Source: Pandoraea eparura (GTDB lineage Bacteria > Pseudomonadota > Gammaproteobacteria > Burkholderiales > Burkholderiaceae). Taken from it: a stretch of DNA of 64,000 nt. The stretch spans positions 530,653 to 594,652 of the forward strand of contig NZ_CABPSH010000003.1 in assembly GCF_902459725.1 (NCBI RefSeq). The letters are read 5' to 3'. The notes beneath the pieces were generated by a model, which was not told where the DNA came from, made no database searches, and was given only the letters and a program-made list of their open reading frames with translations. The position numbers and the translations under genes are program-made. This document shows positions 42,351 through 51,972 of this stretch, piece after piece. Each line of letters begins with the position of its first letter. Position 1 is the first letter of the stretch.

Positions 42351-43261
42351 CGCGACTTCGCCTCGTCGGCAAGACACGTCATCAGTGTCGCGACCGGTGC
42401 GCGTGCGAGTGCCGACTGGCGTACCAGCACGCCCAGCTCGCGCGTGAGCGGCGCACCGCTGAGCGGCAGGACCTGAACGCCCGTCGCGCCGCCCTTGGCG
42501 GGCTTCGACGTCGCGTTGCCGCCGACCGGCAGGCCAATGAGCGTCGCAGGCAGAATCGACCATCCCAGCCGCGCACGCACCATGCGCAAGATGACTTCGG
42601 GCTCGTCGAGCTCAACCCCTTCGCGCACCCAGAGGCGGTGCCGTCGCAGGTAACGCTCGACGAGGTCGCCGCCGTACGAGCGCCGGTTGTAGCGCACGAA
42701 CGGCAGGGCTTGCGCCCAGTCTGCCACCGTCCCGCCAGTGCCTTTGGGCGCAATCGCCACATAGGGCTCCTGCATGAGGGTCTGCCATTTCATATCGGCC
42801 GGCACGCCGATGCGCGGCCGGATCATCACCGCCAGATCGAGCTCCTTCGCGTCGAGTTGCGCGAGCAACTGCACCGACATGCCTGGCACGATGTTCAGAT
42901 GCGGCATCGCGCCGAGCGCCGTCCAGCGCGCCATCGCGCCGGGCAGCAGGCCGAGCTGTACCGTGAGGATCGCGCCGACGTGGATGGGCGCGAGGGCCGC
43001 TTGTCCACCGTGCGCGCCGGCCTCGCCGCGCATCGCCTGATAGCCGGCAATCACCCCCTGCGCCTGGGCGAGCAAACGCCGGCCATCGTCGGATAAGGAC
43101 ACAGCACGCGCGGTGCGCTCGAAGAGCTGCACGCCAAGGTCGTCTTCCAGACGCTGAATTTGCGCGCTCACGGCCGACTGGGTCAGTCCGAGTCGCGCCC
43201 CCGCCGCCGAGAACGAGGCGGTTTCGGCTGCCGTGACGAAGGTTTTCAGGTAACGGATCAT
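42344..43261 (-). CDS. LysR-family transcriptional regulator
   Basis: The 305-residue regulator starts MIRYLKTFVTAAETASFSAAGARLGLTQSAVSAQIQRLEDDLG, a standard LysR DNA-binding domain, then an effector domain (PIHVGAILTVQLGLLPGAM). It is divergent from a VOC protein and a fumarylpyruvate-hydrolase-type gene, separated by an AT-rich 180-base gap, and probably regulates them. Confidence 0.92.
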   Translation of the reverse strand: MIRYLKTFVTAAETASFSAAGARLGLTQSAVSAQIQRLEDDLGVQLFERTARAVSLSDDGRRLLAQAQGVIAGYQAMRGEAGAHGGQAALAPIHVGAILTVQLGLLPGAMARWTALGAMPHLNIVPGMSVQLLAQLDAKELDLAVMIRPRIGVPADMKWQTLMQEPYVAIAPKGTGGTVADWAQALPFVRYNRRSYGGDLVERYLRRHRLWVREGVELDEPEVILRMVRARLGWSILPATLIGLPVGGNATSKPAKGGATGVQVLPLSGAPLTRELGVLVRQSALARAPVATLMTCLADEAKSRG

Positions 43262-43441
43262 GGATCGAAAATTTTATTGCTGAGCGTCCGAATTATTCGT
43301 TTTTGATTATTTTTATCGATGGATAGAATTTACCGCAAATCGGTGGTGGTGTTCGCACCGTCGATGCCCCAGGAAAATCGTTCCCCAAAACCGTCGCCGG
43401 ATTCGGCGCTCGCTCACGCTCACATGGCATTGGAGTTCCGT

Positions 43442-43861
43442 ATGGCAACACCGCTCTTTCACCTCGCCTTCCCTGTCGACGACCTCGAGGCGGCCCGCCG
43501 CTTCTACGGCGACGTGATGGGCTGCGCCGAAGGTCGCAGCTCGGATCACTGGATCGACTTCGACTTCTTCGGTCACCAACTGGTCGCCCACCTCGCGCCG
43601 GACGACGCCGGCAAGCGCGTCACGAATCCGGTCGACGGCGACGATGTTCCCGTCCCGCATTTCGGCGTTATCCTTGACATGCCGGCATGGCACGCGCTGG
43701 CCGATCGCCTGCGTGCCGCGGGCACTCGCTTTGTGATCGAGCCGCATATTCGTTTTGCCGGGCAGGTGGGCGAGCAGGCGACGCTTTTCTTCTATGACCC
43801 GGCCGGCAACGCGCTGGAGTTCAAGGCGTTCGCGGATATGTCGCAGGTCTTCGCCAAGTAA
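43442..43861 (+). CDS. VOC-family (glyoxalase/dioxygenase-like) protein
   Basis: The 139-residue protein has the paired beta-alpha-beta fold of vicinal oxygen chelate proteins: [38 protein letters not shown] and a C-terminal [15 protein letters not shown] with the metal-ligand glutamate. The start MATPLFH at 43442 follows GGAG. Function is not defined; it is encoded 111 bases before a fumarylacetoacetase-family gene and may take part in the same ring-cleavage pathway. Confidence 0.88.
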   Translation: MATPLFHLAFPVDDLEAARRFYGDVMGCAEGRSSDHWIDFDFFGHQLVAHLAPDDAGKRVTNPVDGDDVPVPHFGVILDMPAWHALADRLRAAGTRFVIEPHIRFAGQVGEQATLFFYDPAGNALEFKAFADMSQVFAK

Positions 43862-43972
43862 ATTTGCTATGCCGTCGTTCGCGCGGATGGGCGCGACGGC
43901 AGTCCAGGCGCCGTCTCGTGTCGGCGCCTGTGCTTTTTCCGTCATTGTTTCGTATCAGCCGAGAATCTTCCG

Positions 43973-44677
43973 ATGAGCCAATTCGTTATTTCGGCGCCGC
44001 CCCAGGCGTCGGTCGCCGTGGCAGGCAGCGATGCCCGTTTCCCTGTGCGCCGCGTGTTCTGCGTCGGCCGCAACTACGCCGCGCACGCGCGCGAGATGGG
44101 CAGCAATCCGGATCGCGAGCCGCCGTTCTTCTTCATGAAGCCGGCCGACGCCGTCGTGGCTGCTGACGGCACGCTGCCTTACCCGCCGCTCACGAGCGAG
44201 CTGCATCACGAGATCGAACTGGTGGTCGCCATCGGCGGCGACGGCGAGAACGTCGATGCGAGCCAGGCGCTGTCGCTGGTGTGGGGTTATGGCGTAGGCG
44301 TCGACCTGACGCGTCGCGACCTGCAACAGCAAGCCAAGGACACGCGCCGCCCCTGGGATTGGGGCAAGGCGTTCGATGCGTCGGCACCGTGCGGCCCGCT
44401 GCACGCCGTGGCCGAGGTTGGCCATCCGAAGGCAGGCCGCGTGTGGCTGGACGTGAACGGCGAGCACCGCCAGACCGGCGATCTCAACGAACTGATCTGG
44501 TCGGTGCCCGATCTGATCGCCGAGATCTCGCGCAGCGTGAAGCTTGCCGCCGGCGACCTGATCTTCACCGGCACGCCCGCCGGCGTCGGACCGCTCGAGC
44601 CCGGCGACAAGGTCAGCGCCGGCGTGGCCGGCGTGGGTGAGATCGCGTTCACCATCGGCCAGAAGCCCGCCGCCTGA
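43973..44677 (+). CDS. Fumarylacetoacetate hydrolase family protein, fumarylpyruvate hydrolase-like
   Basis: The 234-residue protein has RVFCVGRNYAAHAREMG, FFFMKPADAVV, HHEIELVVAIGGDG (metal-ligand glutamates), GVDLTRRDLQQQAK, KAFDASAPCGP and FTGTPAGVGPLEPGD, the full set of the short FAH branch that includes NagK/fumarylpyruvate hydrolase of gentisate degradation. No maleylpyruvate isomerase or gentisate dioxygenase is adjacent, so the specific acid is inferred only from sequence type. Confidence 0.9.
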   Translation: MSQFVISAPPQASVAVAGSDARFPVRRVFCVGRNYAAHAREMGSNPDREPPFFFMKPADAVVAADGTLPYPPLTSELHHEIELVVAIGGDGENVDASQALSLVWGYGVGVDLTRRDLQQQAKDTRRPWDWGKAFDASAPCGPLHAVAEVGHPKAGRVWLDVNGEHRQTGDLNELIWSVPDLIAEISRSVKLAAGDLIFTGTPAGVGPLEPGDKVSAGVAGVGEIAFTIGQKPAA

Positions 44678-45411
44678 CGATCGCCGTTCAATCAGGGCCG
44701 GACGCGGCATCCCTTCGTCGGTCGGAAGATATCGGTCGGGATATCCACAGCAACTGTTGATAACCCTATGCATAAGTCTCCCGCCGACGGCGCAAACGCC
44801 CACCGGCATTGGGTGTCAAGTGCCTTGCCTAATTTGCCGTCACCGGTGTCGCACGGCGTCTTCCGAAGGGGGATCCGCGTGCCCGGTGCAACATTCAGCA
44901 CGTCATCCCCGCCCTGCCGTTCATTCCTGAAACGTTTTTCATCGGGCGACGGCATGCACCTCGCATCGAGCGATCAACTTCTCTTTGTATTCAAAGCGTT
45001 GCCGCCACTGGCATGCTTCTCGCATTATCCATGAGGCAAACCGTCCGCCCTCGAGGAAGCCTCATCGCCAGGGCCGACCGCCTCGGGAATCACGCCATGC
45101 ACGCCACATGGCCCCGGCACGCCCGATGCCTATCCCTCGCCGGGAGCGCCCCGAGCGCGGACGGATTGCACCGAGGATCGATTCGGTTCAGACGATGAGA
45201 ATGCGTCAGGGAGGGGATCATGCAAATGCGCCGCACCGGGCCTTGCGCCCTAAGTCCCTGCGTCAGGTCGCTCGCGCCTGCGAGTCCGGCCAAGTCGGCC
45301 CGCCGTCATCCGCGTGAGCGGTGCGCGAGCTGGCGCCATCGGCGGCACGACGCCGCCGGGGACCGCCGCCACGTTGCCCCTGGGCGGGCATTGCGCTGAG
45401 ACCCGCCCTCG
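44678..45411. other. 734-base gene-poor stretch before glpK
   Basis: I find no supportable gene here; the open frames on both strands lack start context, known motifs and family-like composition. The stretch contains an imperfect inverted repeat TATCCACAG-caa-CTGTTGATA at 44742-44762 in which both arms resemble DnaA boxes. The rest shows no recognisable element. Confidence 0.6.
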
Positions 45412-46923
45412 TCAGGAGGTCTCGCCGTCTTCCGCCCAGAACTTCGCCGCGCGCACGGCGCGTTGCCAGCCACTGACGGCACGGCTGACGTCGTGCTCCG
45501 ACAACTTGCGGGAAAAGCGTCGCTGCAAATCCCATTGGCGCGCCAACGTGTCGATGTCCGGCCAGAAGCCGACAGCCAGCCCCGCGAGATAGGCGGCGCC
45601 GGCCGCCGTCGTCTCGATGACCTTGGGGCGCACCACATCCGCGCCCAGCAAATCCGCTTGCCATTGCATCAGCAGATCGTTGGCCGCCGCGCCGCCGTCG
45701 ACACGCAGTTCCGACACGCGCAGCCCCGCGTCGGCCTCCATGGCGCGCAGCACATCGAGCGTCTGAAATCCGATGCTGTCGAGCGCGGCGCGGGCCACAT
45801 GCGCCGCCGTCGTGCCACGCGTCGCACCGAACAATGTGCCGCGCGCACGCGGTTGCCAGTGCGGTGCGCCCAGTCCGGCAAACGCGGGCACGAGCACGAC
45901 GCCGTCGGCGTCGGGCACGCTGGTCGCGAGCGCCTCGACGTCGCGCGAATGCCGAATGATCCCCAACCCGTCGCGCAACCACTGCACGACCGCCCCCCCG
46001 ATGAAAATGCTGCCTTCGAGCGCATAGTCGACTCGGTCGCCGATCTTCCAGGCCACCGTCGTGAGCAGGTTGTGGCGCGACGCCTGCGGCTTGTCGCCGG
46101 TGTTCATCACCATGAAGCAGCCCGTGCCGTACGTGTTCTTCACCATGCCTGGCGAGAGACACATCTGCCCGAAGAGCGCCGCCTGCTGATCGCCTGCGAT
46201 GCCCGCGATCGGTACCGGCACGGAGAAGAGCGACGTGGCCGTGTGGCCGTACACCTCGCTCGACGAGCGCACCTCAGGCAACAGACTGCGCGGCACATCG
46301 AGCAGCGCGAGCAGGTCATCGTCCCAGTCGAGCGTGTGGATATTGAACAACATCGTGCGCGACGCATTCGAGACGTCGGTCACATGCAACTTGCCGCCGG
46401 TCAGATGCCACACGAGCCAGCTATCGACCGTACCGAAAGCCAGGTGCCCGGCGTTGGCGGCGTCGCGCGCACCGGCCACGTTATCGAGAATCCAGCGGAT
46501 CTTGCTGCCCGAAAAATAAGCATCCAGACGAAGCCCGGTGCGGCTTGCGACGAGCGTTTCGTTGCCCTGTGTGCGCAACCCATCGCAGAAATCTGCCGTG
46601 CGGCGGTCCTGCCAAACGATGGCGTTGTACACCGGCTCGCCCGTGCGACGATCCCACACCAGGGTCGTCTCACGCTGGTTCGTGATGCCGATGGCCGCAA
46701 TGTCGCGCCCCCCGACGCCGGCATGCGTCAGCGCCTCCGCCGCGACGCCGGCCTGCGTCGCCCAGATGTCGCGCGGATCGTGTTCGACCCACCCCGGATG
46801 CGGATAGATCTGACGGAATTCCTTCTGCGCGGTCGCCACGACATGGCCATCGCGGTGGAACAGCAACGCTCGCGAGCTGGTCGTGCCCTGATCGAACGCG
46901 AGGATGTACGCACCTCCTGCCAT
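45412..46923 (-). CDS. glpK: Glycerol kinase
   Basis: The 503-residue enzyme phosphorylates glycerol to sn-glycerol 3-phosphate. Seen are the N-terminal phosphate loop [56 protein letters not shown] and [13 protein letters not shown], at normal family length. AGGAG precedes the ATG at 46923. It is the last gene of glpR-glpD-glpK; a glycerol facilitator (glpF) is not adjacent. Confidence 0.96.
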   Translation of the reverse strand: MAGGAYILAFDQGTTSSRALLFHRDGHVVATAQKEFRQIYPHPGWVEHDPRDIWATQAGVAAEALTHAGVGGRDIAAIGITNQRETTLVWDRRTGEPVYNAIVWQDRRTADFCDGLRTQGNETLVASRTGLRLDAYFSGSKIRWILDNVAGARDAANAGHLAFGTVDSWLVWHLTGGKLHVTDVSNASRTMLFNIHTLDWDDDLLALLDVPRSLLPEVRSSSEVYGHTATSLFSVPVPIAGIAGDQQAALFGQMCLSPGMVKNTYGTGCFMVMNTGDKPQASRHNLLTTVAWKIGDRVDYALEGSIFIGGAVVQWLRDGLGIIRHSRDVEALATSVPDADGVVLVPAFAGLGAPHWQPRARGTLFGATRGTTAAHVARAALDSIGFQTLDVLRAMEADAGLRVSELRVDGGAAANDLLMQWQADLLGADVVRPKVIETTAAGAAYLAGLAVGFWPDIDTLARQWDLQRRFSRKLSEHDVSRAVSGWQRAVRAAKFWAEDGETS

Positions 46924-46953
46924 TGCCCTTGTCTCCTGTATTTTTAGCGGAAC

Positions 46954-48492
46954 TCAGGTCACCATTTCCGCCTGCTGGGCGAACCACTGTTGCACGCTGG
47001 ATTCGCCATCCTTGCCGAGATGCAGACCGAGTTTGGTCCGGCGCCACAGCACGTCTTGCGCCGTGCGCGCCCATTCGTATTGCACAAGATATCGCAGCTC
47101 GGCCTCGTAAAGATCGCCGCAGATGCGCCGGCCCAGTCCGTCGAGCGAACTTGCATCGCCAAGCAGCACATGCGTGCGCGTGCCGTAGGTGCGCGCGTAC
47201 CGATGCGCCAGCGCCTGCGGCAACCACGGCGTCTGCGCGCGCAGCGACGTCTCGAACGCGCCGGCATTCGGCTCGGCCATGTCGCCGCCGGGCAGTGCTG
47301 CACCTGCCGTCCAATCGCCATGTGTGAAGCCCAGCGGCCCTTGCAGGTGCGACATCGCCTCTTCCGCAAGGCGGCGGTACGTCGTGATCTTGCCGCCGAA
47401 CACCGACAGCAGCGGCGCGCGAGTGCCGGGCGCGTCGAGTTCCAGCTTGTAATCGCGCGTGACCGCCGACGGGTTCGAGACTTCCTCCTCCATCAGCGGA
47501 CGCACGCCTGCGTATGTCCAGACAACATCGGCTAGCCCGATCCGCCGGGTGAAATACTCGCTGGCGGACTGGCAGAGATAGGCGATCTCGTCGTCGTTGA
47601 TCGCGACGTTCGCGGGATCGCCGTGATACTCGATGTCGGTCGTGCCAATCAGCGTGAAGTCGCGTTCGTAGGGAATCGCGAAGATGATGCGCTTGTCCGG
47701 GTTCTGGAAGATGTAGGCGTGATCGTGATCGAACAGCTTGCGCGTGACGATGTGGCTGCCCTTGACCATGCGCACACGATGCGTGGCGCTCTGGCGCAGC
47801 ACGTCGCCAAGCAGTTGACCGACCCACGGCCCGGCCGCGTTGACGATGGCACGCGCGCGCACCGTCTGGCGCACGCCTTCGGTCGTCTCGAGTTGGGCCG
47901 TCCACAGACGCTCGCCACGCTCGGCGCCCGTGAGCCGCGTGCGCGTGAGAATCGTCGCGCCGCGCTCGGCCGCGTCCTGCGCGTTGAGTACGACCAGACG
48001 CGCGTCCTGCACCCAGCCGTCCGAATAGACAAAGCCGCGCGTCAGATCGCCACGCAGCGGTGCGCCGGCCGGATGCCGGCGCAAATCGATACCACGCGAG
48101 CCGGGCAGGATGTCGCGCCGCGCAAGGTGATCGTAAAGAAACAGTCCTGCGCGAATCATCCACGCGGGGCGCAGGTTCGGCATATGCGGCATCACGAAGC
48201 GCAGCGGCCACATGATGTGGGGCGCGGCACGCAGCAACACCTCGCGCTCCTGCAACGCCTTGCGCACCAGACCGAACTCGTAATACTCCAGGTAGCGCAG
48301 CCCCCCATGAATCAGCTTGGTACTGGCCGATGACGTATGGGACGCCAGATCGTCCTGCTCGACGAGCACGACGCGCAAGCCGCGACCGGCGGCGTCGCGC
48401 GCGATGCCCGTTCCGTTGATCCCGCCGCCCACGACCAGCAGGTCATAAGGCGGCAGCACGTTGTCCGATGGCGATAGAGCGGGTGTCTGCAC
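46954..48492 (-). CDS. glpD: Glycerol-3-phosphate dehydrogenase, FAD-dependent (aerobic)
   Basis: The 512-residue membrane-associated flavoprotein has the FAD-binding YDLLVVGGGINGTGIARDAAGRG and the family pattern SSASTKLIHGGLRYLEYYEFGLVRKAL. It oxidises glycerol 3-phosphate to dihydroxyacetone phosphate, passing electrons to quinone. The start is a GTG at 48492 with GGGAG eight bases upstream. Operator-like palindromes lie in the 180 bases before it. Confidence 0.96.
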   Translation of the reverse strand: MQTPALSPSDNVLPPYDLLVVGGGINGTGIARDAAGRGLRVVLVEQDDLASHTSSASTKLIHGGLRYLEYYEFGLVRKALQEREVLLRAAPHIMWPLRFVMPHMPNLRPAWMIRAGLFLYDHLARRDILPGSRGIDLRRHPAGAPLRGDLTRGFVYSDGWVQDARLVVLNAQDAAERGATILTRTRLTGAERGERLWTAQLETTEGVRQTVRARAIVNAAGPWVGQLLGDVLRQSATHRVRMVKGSHIVTRKLFDHDHAYIFQNPDKRIIFAIPYERDFTLIGTTDIEYHGDPANVAINDDEIAYLCQSASEYFTRRIGLADVVWTYAGVRPLMEEEVSNPSAVTRDYKLELDAPGTRAPLLSVFGGKITTYRRLAEEAMSHLQGPLGFTHGDWTAGAALPGGDMAEPNAGAFETSLRAQTPWLPQALAHRYARTYGTRTHVLLGDASSLDGLGRRICGDLYEAELRYLVQYEWARTAQDVLWRRTKLGLHLGKDGESSVQQWFAQQAEMVT

Positions 48493-48672
48493 GTCGTCAC
48501 TCCCGGGGGATGGGCGTCAAATCAGGGAAAATTCGAAAATGTTCGTTTTCGATATTCGTTAACGAACAATCAGATGGGAATTCTACCAGAATTGCCCAGA
48601 GAATTTTCGAATTCGCACATTCTTGCCATTCGATGTGCGAATTCGCGCGTGAGTGGGAGGCGACGGTAGGGA
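48493..48672. promoter_or_regulatory. glpR-glpD intergenic operator region
   Basis: The AT-rich 180-base gap contains TTCGTTAACGAA (48555-48566), a perfect 12-bp palindrome of the type bound by DeoR-family GlpR, and a perfect 13-bp inverted repeat, CGAATTCGCACAT (48608-48620) and ATGTGCGAATTCG (48633-48645), separated by 12 bases. Each arm of the repeat contains its own CGAATTCG palindrome, with centres 30 bp apart. No T tract follows on the minus strand, so operator function is favoured over termination. Confidence 0.65.
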
Positions 48673-49497
48673 TCAGGTCGCGACGTGTACCCGCGTACCG
48701 GCCTCGGCGATCACGTCGGCCATGCCCTCGGGCACCGGGCGATCGGTAAACAGGGCATCGACCTGCGACAGGTGTCCCAGGCGCACGAGCGCCGGGCGCC
48801 CGAACTTGCTGTGATCGGCCGCCAGGAAGACGGTGCGGGAGTGCGCGATGATCGCCTCGGCCACGCGCACCTCGCGGTAGTCGAAGTCGCGCAACGTGCC
48901 GTCGGCGTCGATGGCGGAGATCCCGACGATACCGAAATCCACTTTGAACTGGCGGATGAAATCGAGCGTGGCTTCGCCCGTGACCCCTTGGTCGCGAGCG
49001 CGCACGACGCCGCCGGCAATGATGACCTCGGCGTCGGCGTAGCCGCTCATCATGGCCGCGACATGCAGATTGTTGGTGATGACGCGCAGCCCCCGGTGAC
49101 TCGACAGCGCCCGCGCTACGGCTTCCGTCGTGGTGCCCAGATTGATGAAGAGCGAGGCGTGATCGGGGACTTGTTCGGCAAGGCGCACTGCGATGCGGCG
49201 CTTCTCGTCCGCCAACTGTGTCTGGCGGGCATCGTAGGCGTCGTTCTCGGCCCCGCCCGGCAGTCCGACGCCGCCATGGTAGCGACGCACCCATTTGCGT
49301 TCGGCCAGGAAGTTGATGTCGCGCCGGATCGTCTGCGGCGTCACGTCGAAGCGCACGGCAAGCGCATCGACCGTAAGAAAGCCATCGCGACGAACGGCGT
49401 CGAAAAGCGCCTGCTGGCGCGGGTTCGGCAAGGCCTGCCCGGCATCGGCGGCAGTCGTTTGCGCCTCGGAGACGTCGATGGATTCAGTATGGGACAT
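48673..49497 (-). CDS. glpR: DeoR-family repressor of glycerol metabolism
   Basis: The 274-residue protein has an N-terminal DeoR helix-turn-helix (LTVDALAVRFDVTPQTIRRDINFLAERKWVRRYHGG) and a DeoRC sugar-phosphate-sensing domain (SLFINLGTTTEAVARAL, GITAIDADG-like GISAIDADGTLRDFDYREV). By position it is GlpR, inactivated by glycerol 3-phosphate. ATG 49497 is used; a GTG two codons upstream is possible. The gap upstream has two strong hairpins (about 49523-49574) of unknown role. Confidence 0.92.
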   Translation of the reverse strand: MSHTESIDVSEAQTTAADAGQALPNPRQQALFDAVRRDGFLTVDALAVRFDVTPQTIRRDINFLAERKWVRRYHGGVGLPGGAENDAYDARQTQLADEKRRIAVRLAEQVPDHASLFINLGTTTEAVARALSSHRGLRVITNNLHVAAMMSGYADAEVIIAGGVVRARDQGVTGEATLDFIRQFKVDFGIVGISAIDADGTLRDFDYREVRVAEAIIAHSRTVFLAADHSKFGRPALVRLGHLSQVDALFTDRPVPEGMADVIAEAGTRVHVAT

Positions 49498-49627
49498 CGG
49501 CACGCACGCAGTAAAAGCCTTCGCGCGGCCCGGCCGGCCGCGCGTTCGCCGTCATGATACCCCGACGGGGTATGACGCTACCGTGAGCGCTGCATGAAAG
49601 CTCGCTTCAACGTGCGACGCGATCGCC

Positions 49628-50131
49628 TCAAAGGCACCGGCGCACGGCGTCGGCGAGCGATTGGGGGCCCGTCGAACCGAGATACAGGGCGCCTTCGCTG
49701 CCCGGCCTGTGCGGCATCAGATCGAGAATGGCGAGCACGCCGTCGTCTTTGGAGGAGAGTTCGAGCGTCTGGCCCGCGCCTGCCTTCAAGCGTTGCAGGC
49801 TCGCGTGGGGCAGTTGCCGCTTCCACAGACGTGCCGTGCAGGCGCTCACGCGGGCAAATGGCTTCTTCGACGATCCTTGCCAGACCACCCCATTGTCCCG
49901 GGCGTCCGCGACCGTGTCGCGATAGGCAGGGAACGTCTCGACTTTGACATTTTCCGGTGCAACGTCGGCCACGCTGCCCACCGGCGGATCGTCATGCGCG
50001 ACGACCGGCGCCGTCTGCGCACAGCCGGCCAGCCACACGGCGAGCCCCAGGCCCACTGCGGCCACTGCGCCCACCCGACTGCGCCGCGACACGCGCGACG
50101 TGCCCGAATTCCAGTCCTTGCCCCGGTTCAT
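49628..50131 (-). CDS. Predicted lipoprotein of unknown function
   Basis: I do not recognise a family for this 167-residue protein. It has a lipoprotein signal (VGLGLAVWLAGC, lipid cysteine 37), a short proline-rich linker and a small beta-rich domain ending SLADAVRRCL. The ATG 50131 is chosen because the longer frame upstream is arginine-rich shadow sequence. It is 130 bases upstream of glpR on the same strand. Confidence 0.7.
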   Translation of the reverse strand: MNRGKDWNSGTSRVSRRSRVGAVAAVGLGLAVWLAGCAQTAPVVAHDDPPVGSVADVAPENVKVETFPAYRDTVADARDNGVVWQGSSKKPFARVSACTARLWKRQLPHASLQRLKAGAGQTLELSSKDDGVLAILDLMPHRPGSEGALYLGSTGPQSLADAVRRCL

Positions 50132-50667
50132 GCCCCGCTCCACGCTCGCATATGGCTGTCGCGCACGCAACGTCATGCTTCTGCCGCAGCCAGCCGGGCA
50201 TCGTCGTGGCGACAACTTGGTATCTGGTCCCGGCGCTCGACGGCGGTTGGCCACGCGACGACATCGTGCCTGCATGTCGCGCCACCCCCTTGCGTCGTGA
50301 TAGTCGTTGATTCTGCGCCGGTCATGCCGACACGCGCCCAGGCAGTCCCTGCATCGGCTCGGGCTTTCGCGAGCCATGCGGCGTTTCGGGCGACGCGCCG
50401 TCAGTTGGCGCCCATCTTACCCGCGTTATTCATAGCATGGCAATTCGCGCAATGCGCGCTGGCCCGAATCGCGTATATTGCTGGTTTCTGTCACACTGCG
50501 TCGCATCGTCTCGCGTCCAACCCTGTTGCGAGCCGACGCGCCATCCCGTCTACCGGGCCCAGGATAAACCGTCCGGCCGGTACGCCATAAGCGAAAACAA
50601 ACAACGGGCATGACGCGCACGTGACCCCTGCCAACCCGTATCCCTTTTTGCGACTGTCCTGATTTCC
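50132..50667. other. 536-base intergenic region between lipoprotein and glycerate kinase genes
   Basis: No gene is supportable in this divergent gap. The part nearest the kinase is AT-richer (TATATTGC near 50476) and probably carries its promoter, but no -35/-10 pair is clear. No repeat or RNA gene is recognised. Confidence 0.5.
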
Positions 50668-51819
50668 ATGTCCAGCAATGCGCAAGCCCCGATCATCGTC
50701 ATCGCCCCCGATTCGTTCAAAGGTTCGCTGAGTGCCCCGGAAGTGGCCCGCGCCATCGCATCCGGCATTGCGCGCGTACTGCCGCAGGCCGACCTGCGGT
50801 TGCGTCCGATGGCGGACGGCGGCGAAGGCACGCTCGACGCCCTGCTCTCCGCGGGCGGGCGCCGTGTCCCGCTTTCGGTGCGTGGCGCCGGTCAGGCATC
50901 GGTGATGGCCGAGTATGGCGTCATGCCGGACGGCACGGGCGTGCTGGAAAGCGCCAACGTGGTGAGCATCACCGACCCGGTCGGCATGCAGACGCCGGTG
51001 GCCGAGCGCTCGACGGTTGGCCTGGGCGAATTGCTGCGCGCACTGCTCGACACCGGCGCGCGCCGGGTGCTGATCGGTCTGGGCGGCAGCAGCACGAACG
51101 ACGGGGGCGCGGGCCTGCTCGTCGGCCTCGGTGCGCGCTTGCTCGACGCGTCGGGCGAAGCGGTGCCGCCGGTGCCCGCCGCGCTGCATCGCGTGGCGTC
51201 GATCGATCTGAACGGGCTGGACGCCCGCCTGAAGGACTGCGAACTGATCGCCATGTCCGACGTGAACAACCCGCTCAACGGCCCGCAAGGCGCCACGGCG
51301 ATCTTCGGGCCGCAAAAGGGCGTGAGCGGCGCGCAAATCGAGCCGCTCGACCGGGCCATCGCGCATTTCGCCGAACATGCGCACCGGGCGTTCAATGCCA
51401 ATCAAGCCGCCAGCCGCGCGGGCGCGGGGGCGGCAGGCGGCCTGGGCTTTGCCCTGCATCTGCTGGGCGCGAAGTTCCGCTCCGGCGCGGAAGTCGTGGC
51501 CGAGCGTGTCGGGCTGCCGCAAGCCGTGGAAGGGGCCGATTGGCTCATCACCGGCGAAGGCCGCAGCGACGGTCAGACGCTTTCCGGCAAGACGCCGATG
51601 ATTGCCGCGCAGGTGGCGATCAAGGCCGGCGCAACGGCCTCGCTGCTCTCGGGCGCTATCGATCGCAGCGCGCTCGATAGCCTGTCGCGCGTGTTCTCGG
51701 GATGCTTCTCGCTGACGTTCGGACCGACCACGCTGGAAAAAGCGATTGCCGATGCGGCCGGGCTGCTGGCCGACAGCGCGGAACAGATGACGCGCCTGCG
51801 TTACACGCACAAGGGCTGA
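50668..51819 (+). CDS. Glycerate 2-kinase (GarK/GlxK family)
   Basis: The 383-residue enzyme has APDSFKGSLSAPEVARAIASG at the N terminus, RPMADGGEGTLDAL, VLIGLGGSSTNDGGAGLL and DWLITGEGRSDGQTLSGKTP, the conserved blocks of the GarK/GlxK family, which phosphorylates D-glycerate at C2. It would feed glycerate from glyoxylate, glucarate or serine breakdown into glycolysis. It is monocistronic here, ending at a hairpin. Confidence 0.93.
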   Translation: MSSNAQAPIIVIAPDSFKGSLSAPEVARAIASGIARVLPQADLRLRPMADGGEGTLDALLSAGGRRVPLSVRGAGQASVMAEYGVMPDGTGVLESANVVSITDPVGMQTPVAERSTVGLGELLRALLDTGARRVLIGLGGSSTNDGGAGLLVGLGARLLDASGEAVPPVPAALHRVASIDLNGLDARLKDCELIAMSDVNNPLNGPQGATAIFGPQKGVSGAQIEPLDRAIAHFAEHAHRAFNANQAASRAGAGAAGGLGFALHLLGAKFRSGAEVVAERVGLPQAVEGADWLITGEGRSDGQTLSGKTPMIAAQVAIKAGATASLLSGAIDRSALDSLSRVFSGCFSLTFGPTTLEKAIADAAGLLADSAEQMTRLRYTHKG

Positions 51820-51834
51820 ATCCGCCTTCCCGCG

Positions 51835-51858
51835 GCGGTCCGATAGTCATCGGACCGC
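51835..51858. terminator. Hairpin downstream of glycerate kinase
   Basis: GCGGTCCGAT-agtc-ATCGGACCGC is a perfect 10-bp stem with a tetraloop, 15 bases after the kinase stop and in the convergent gap to prpD. A weak TTTTT occurs 14 bases later on the plus strand. Confidence 0.6.
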
Positions 51859-51972
51859 TCATGCGCCGCTGTCGATTTTTCGATCCGCCGATTCGTCAAT
51901 CCGTCGATGCGTCGACGGCCGCTCCCGCCACCGCCACCCCACACCGCGTGGGCAATCGGCGTCGCCGGGCGC

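Noticed and set aside
44692..44955. Minus-strand 87-codon frame after the hydrolase gene
   Set aside because: Lacks start context and any family resemblance; it would overlap the frames on the opposite strand equally well by chance.
44768..45317. Overlapping plus-strand frames of 88 and 110 codons in the 734-base gap
   Set aside because: No ribosome site, no recognisable motif, and arginine/proline-rich composition like other shadow frames.
48608..48645. Intrinsic terminator after glpR
   Set aside because: The stem is strong but no T run follows on the minus strand, and the arms contain operator-like palindromes; operator is preferred.
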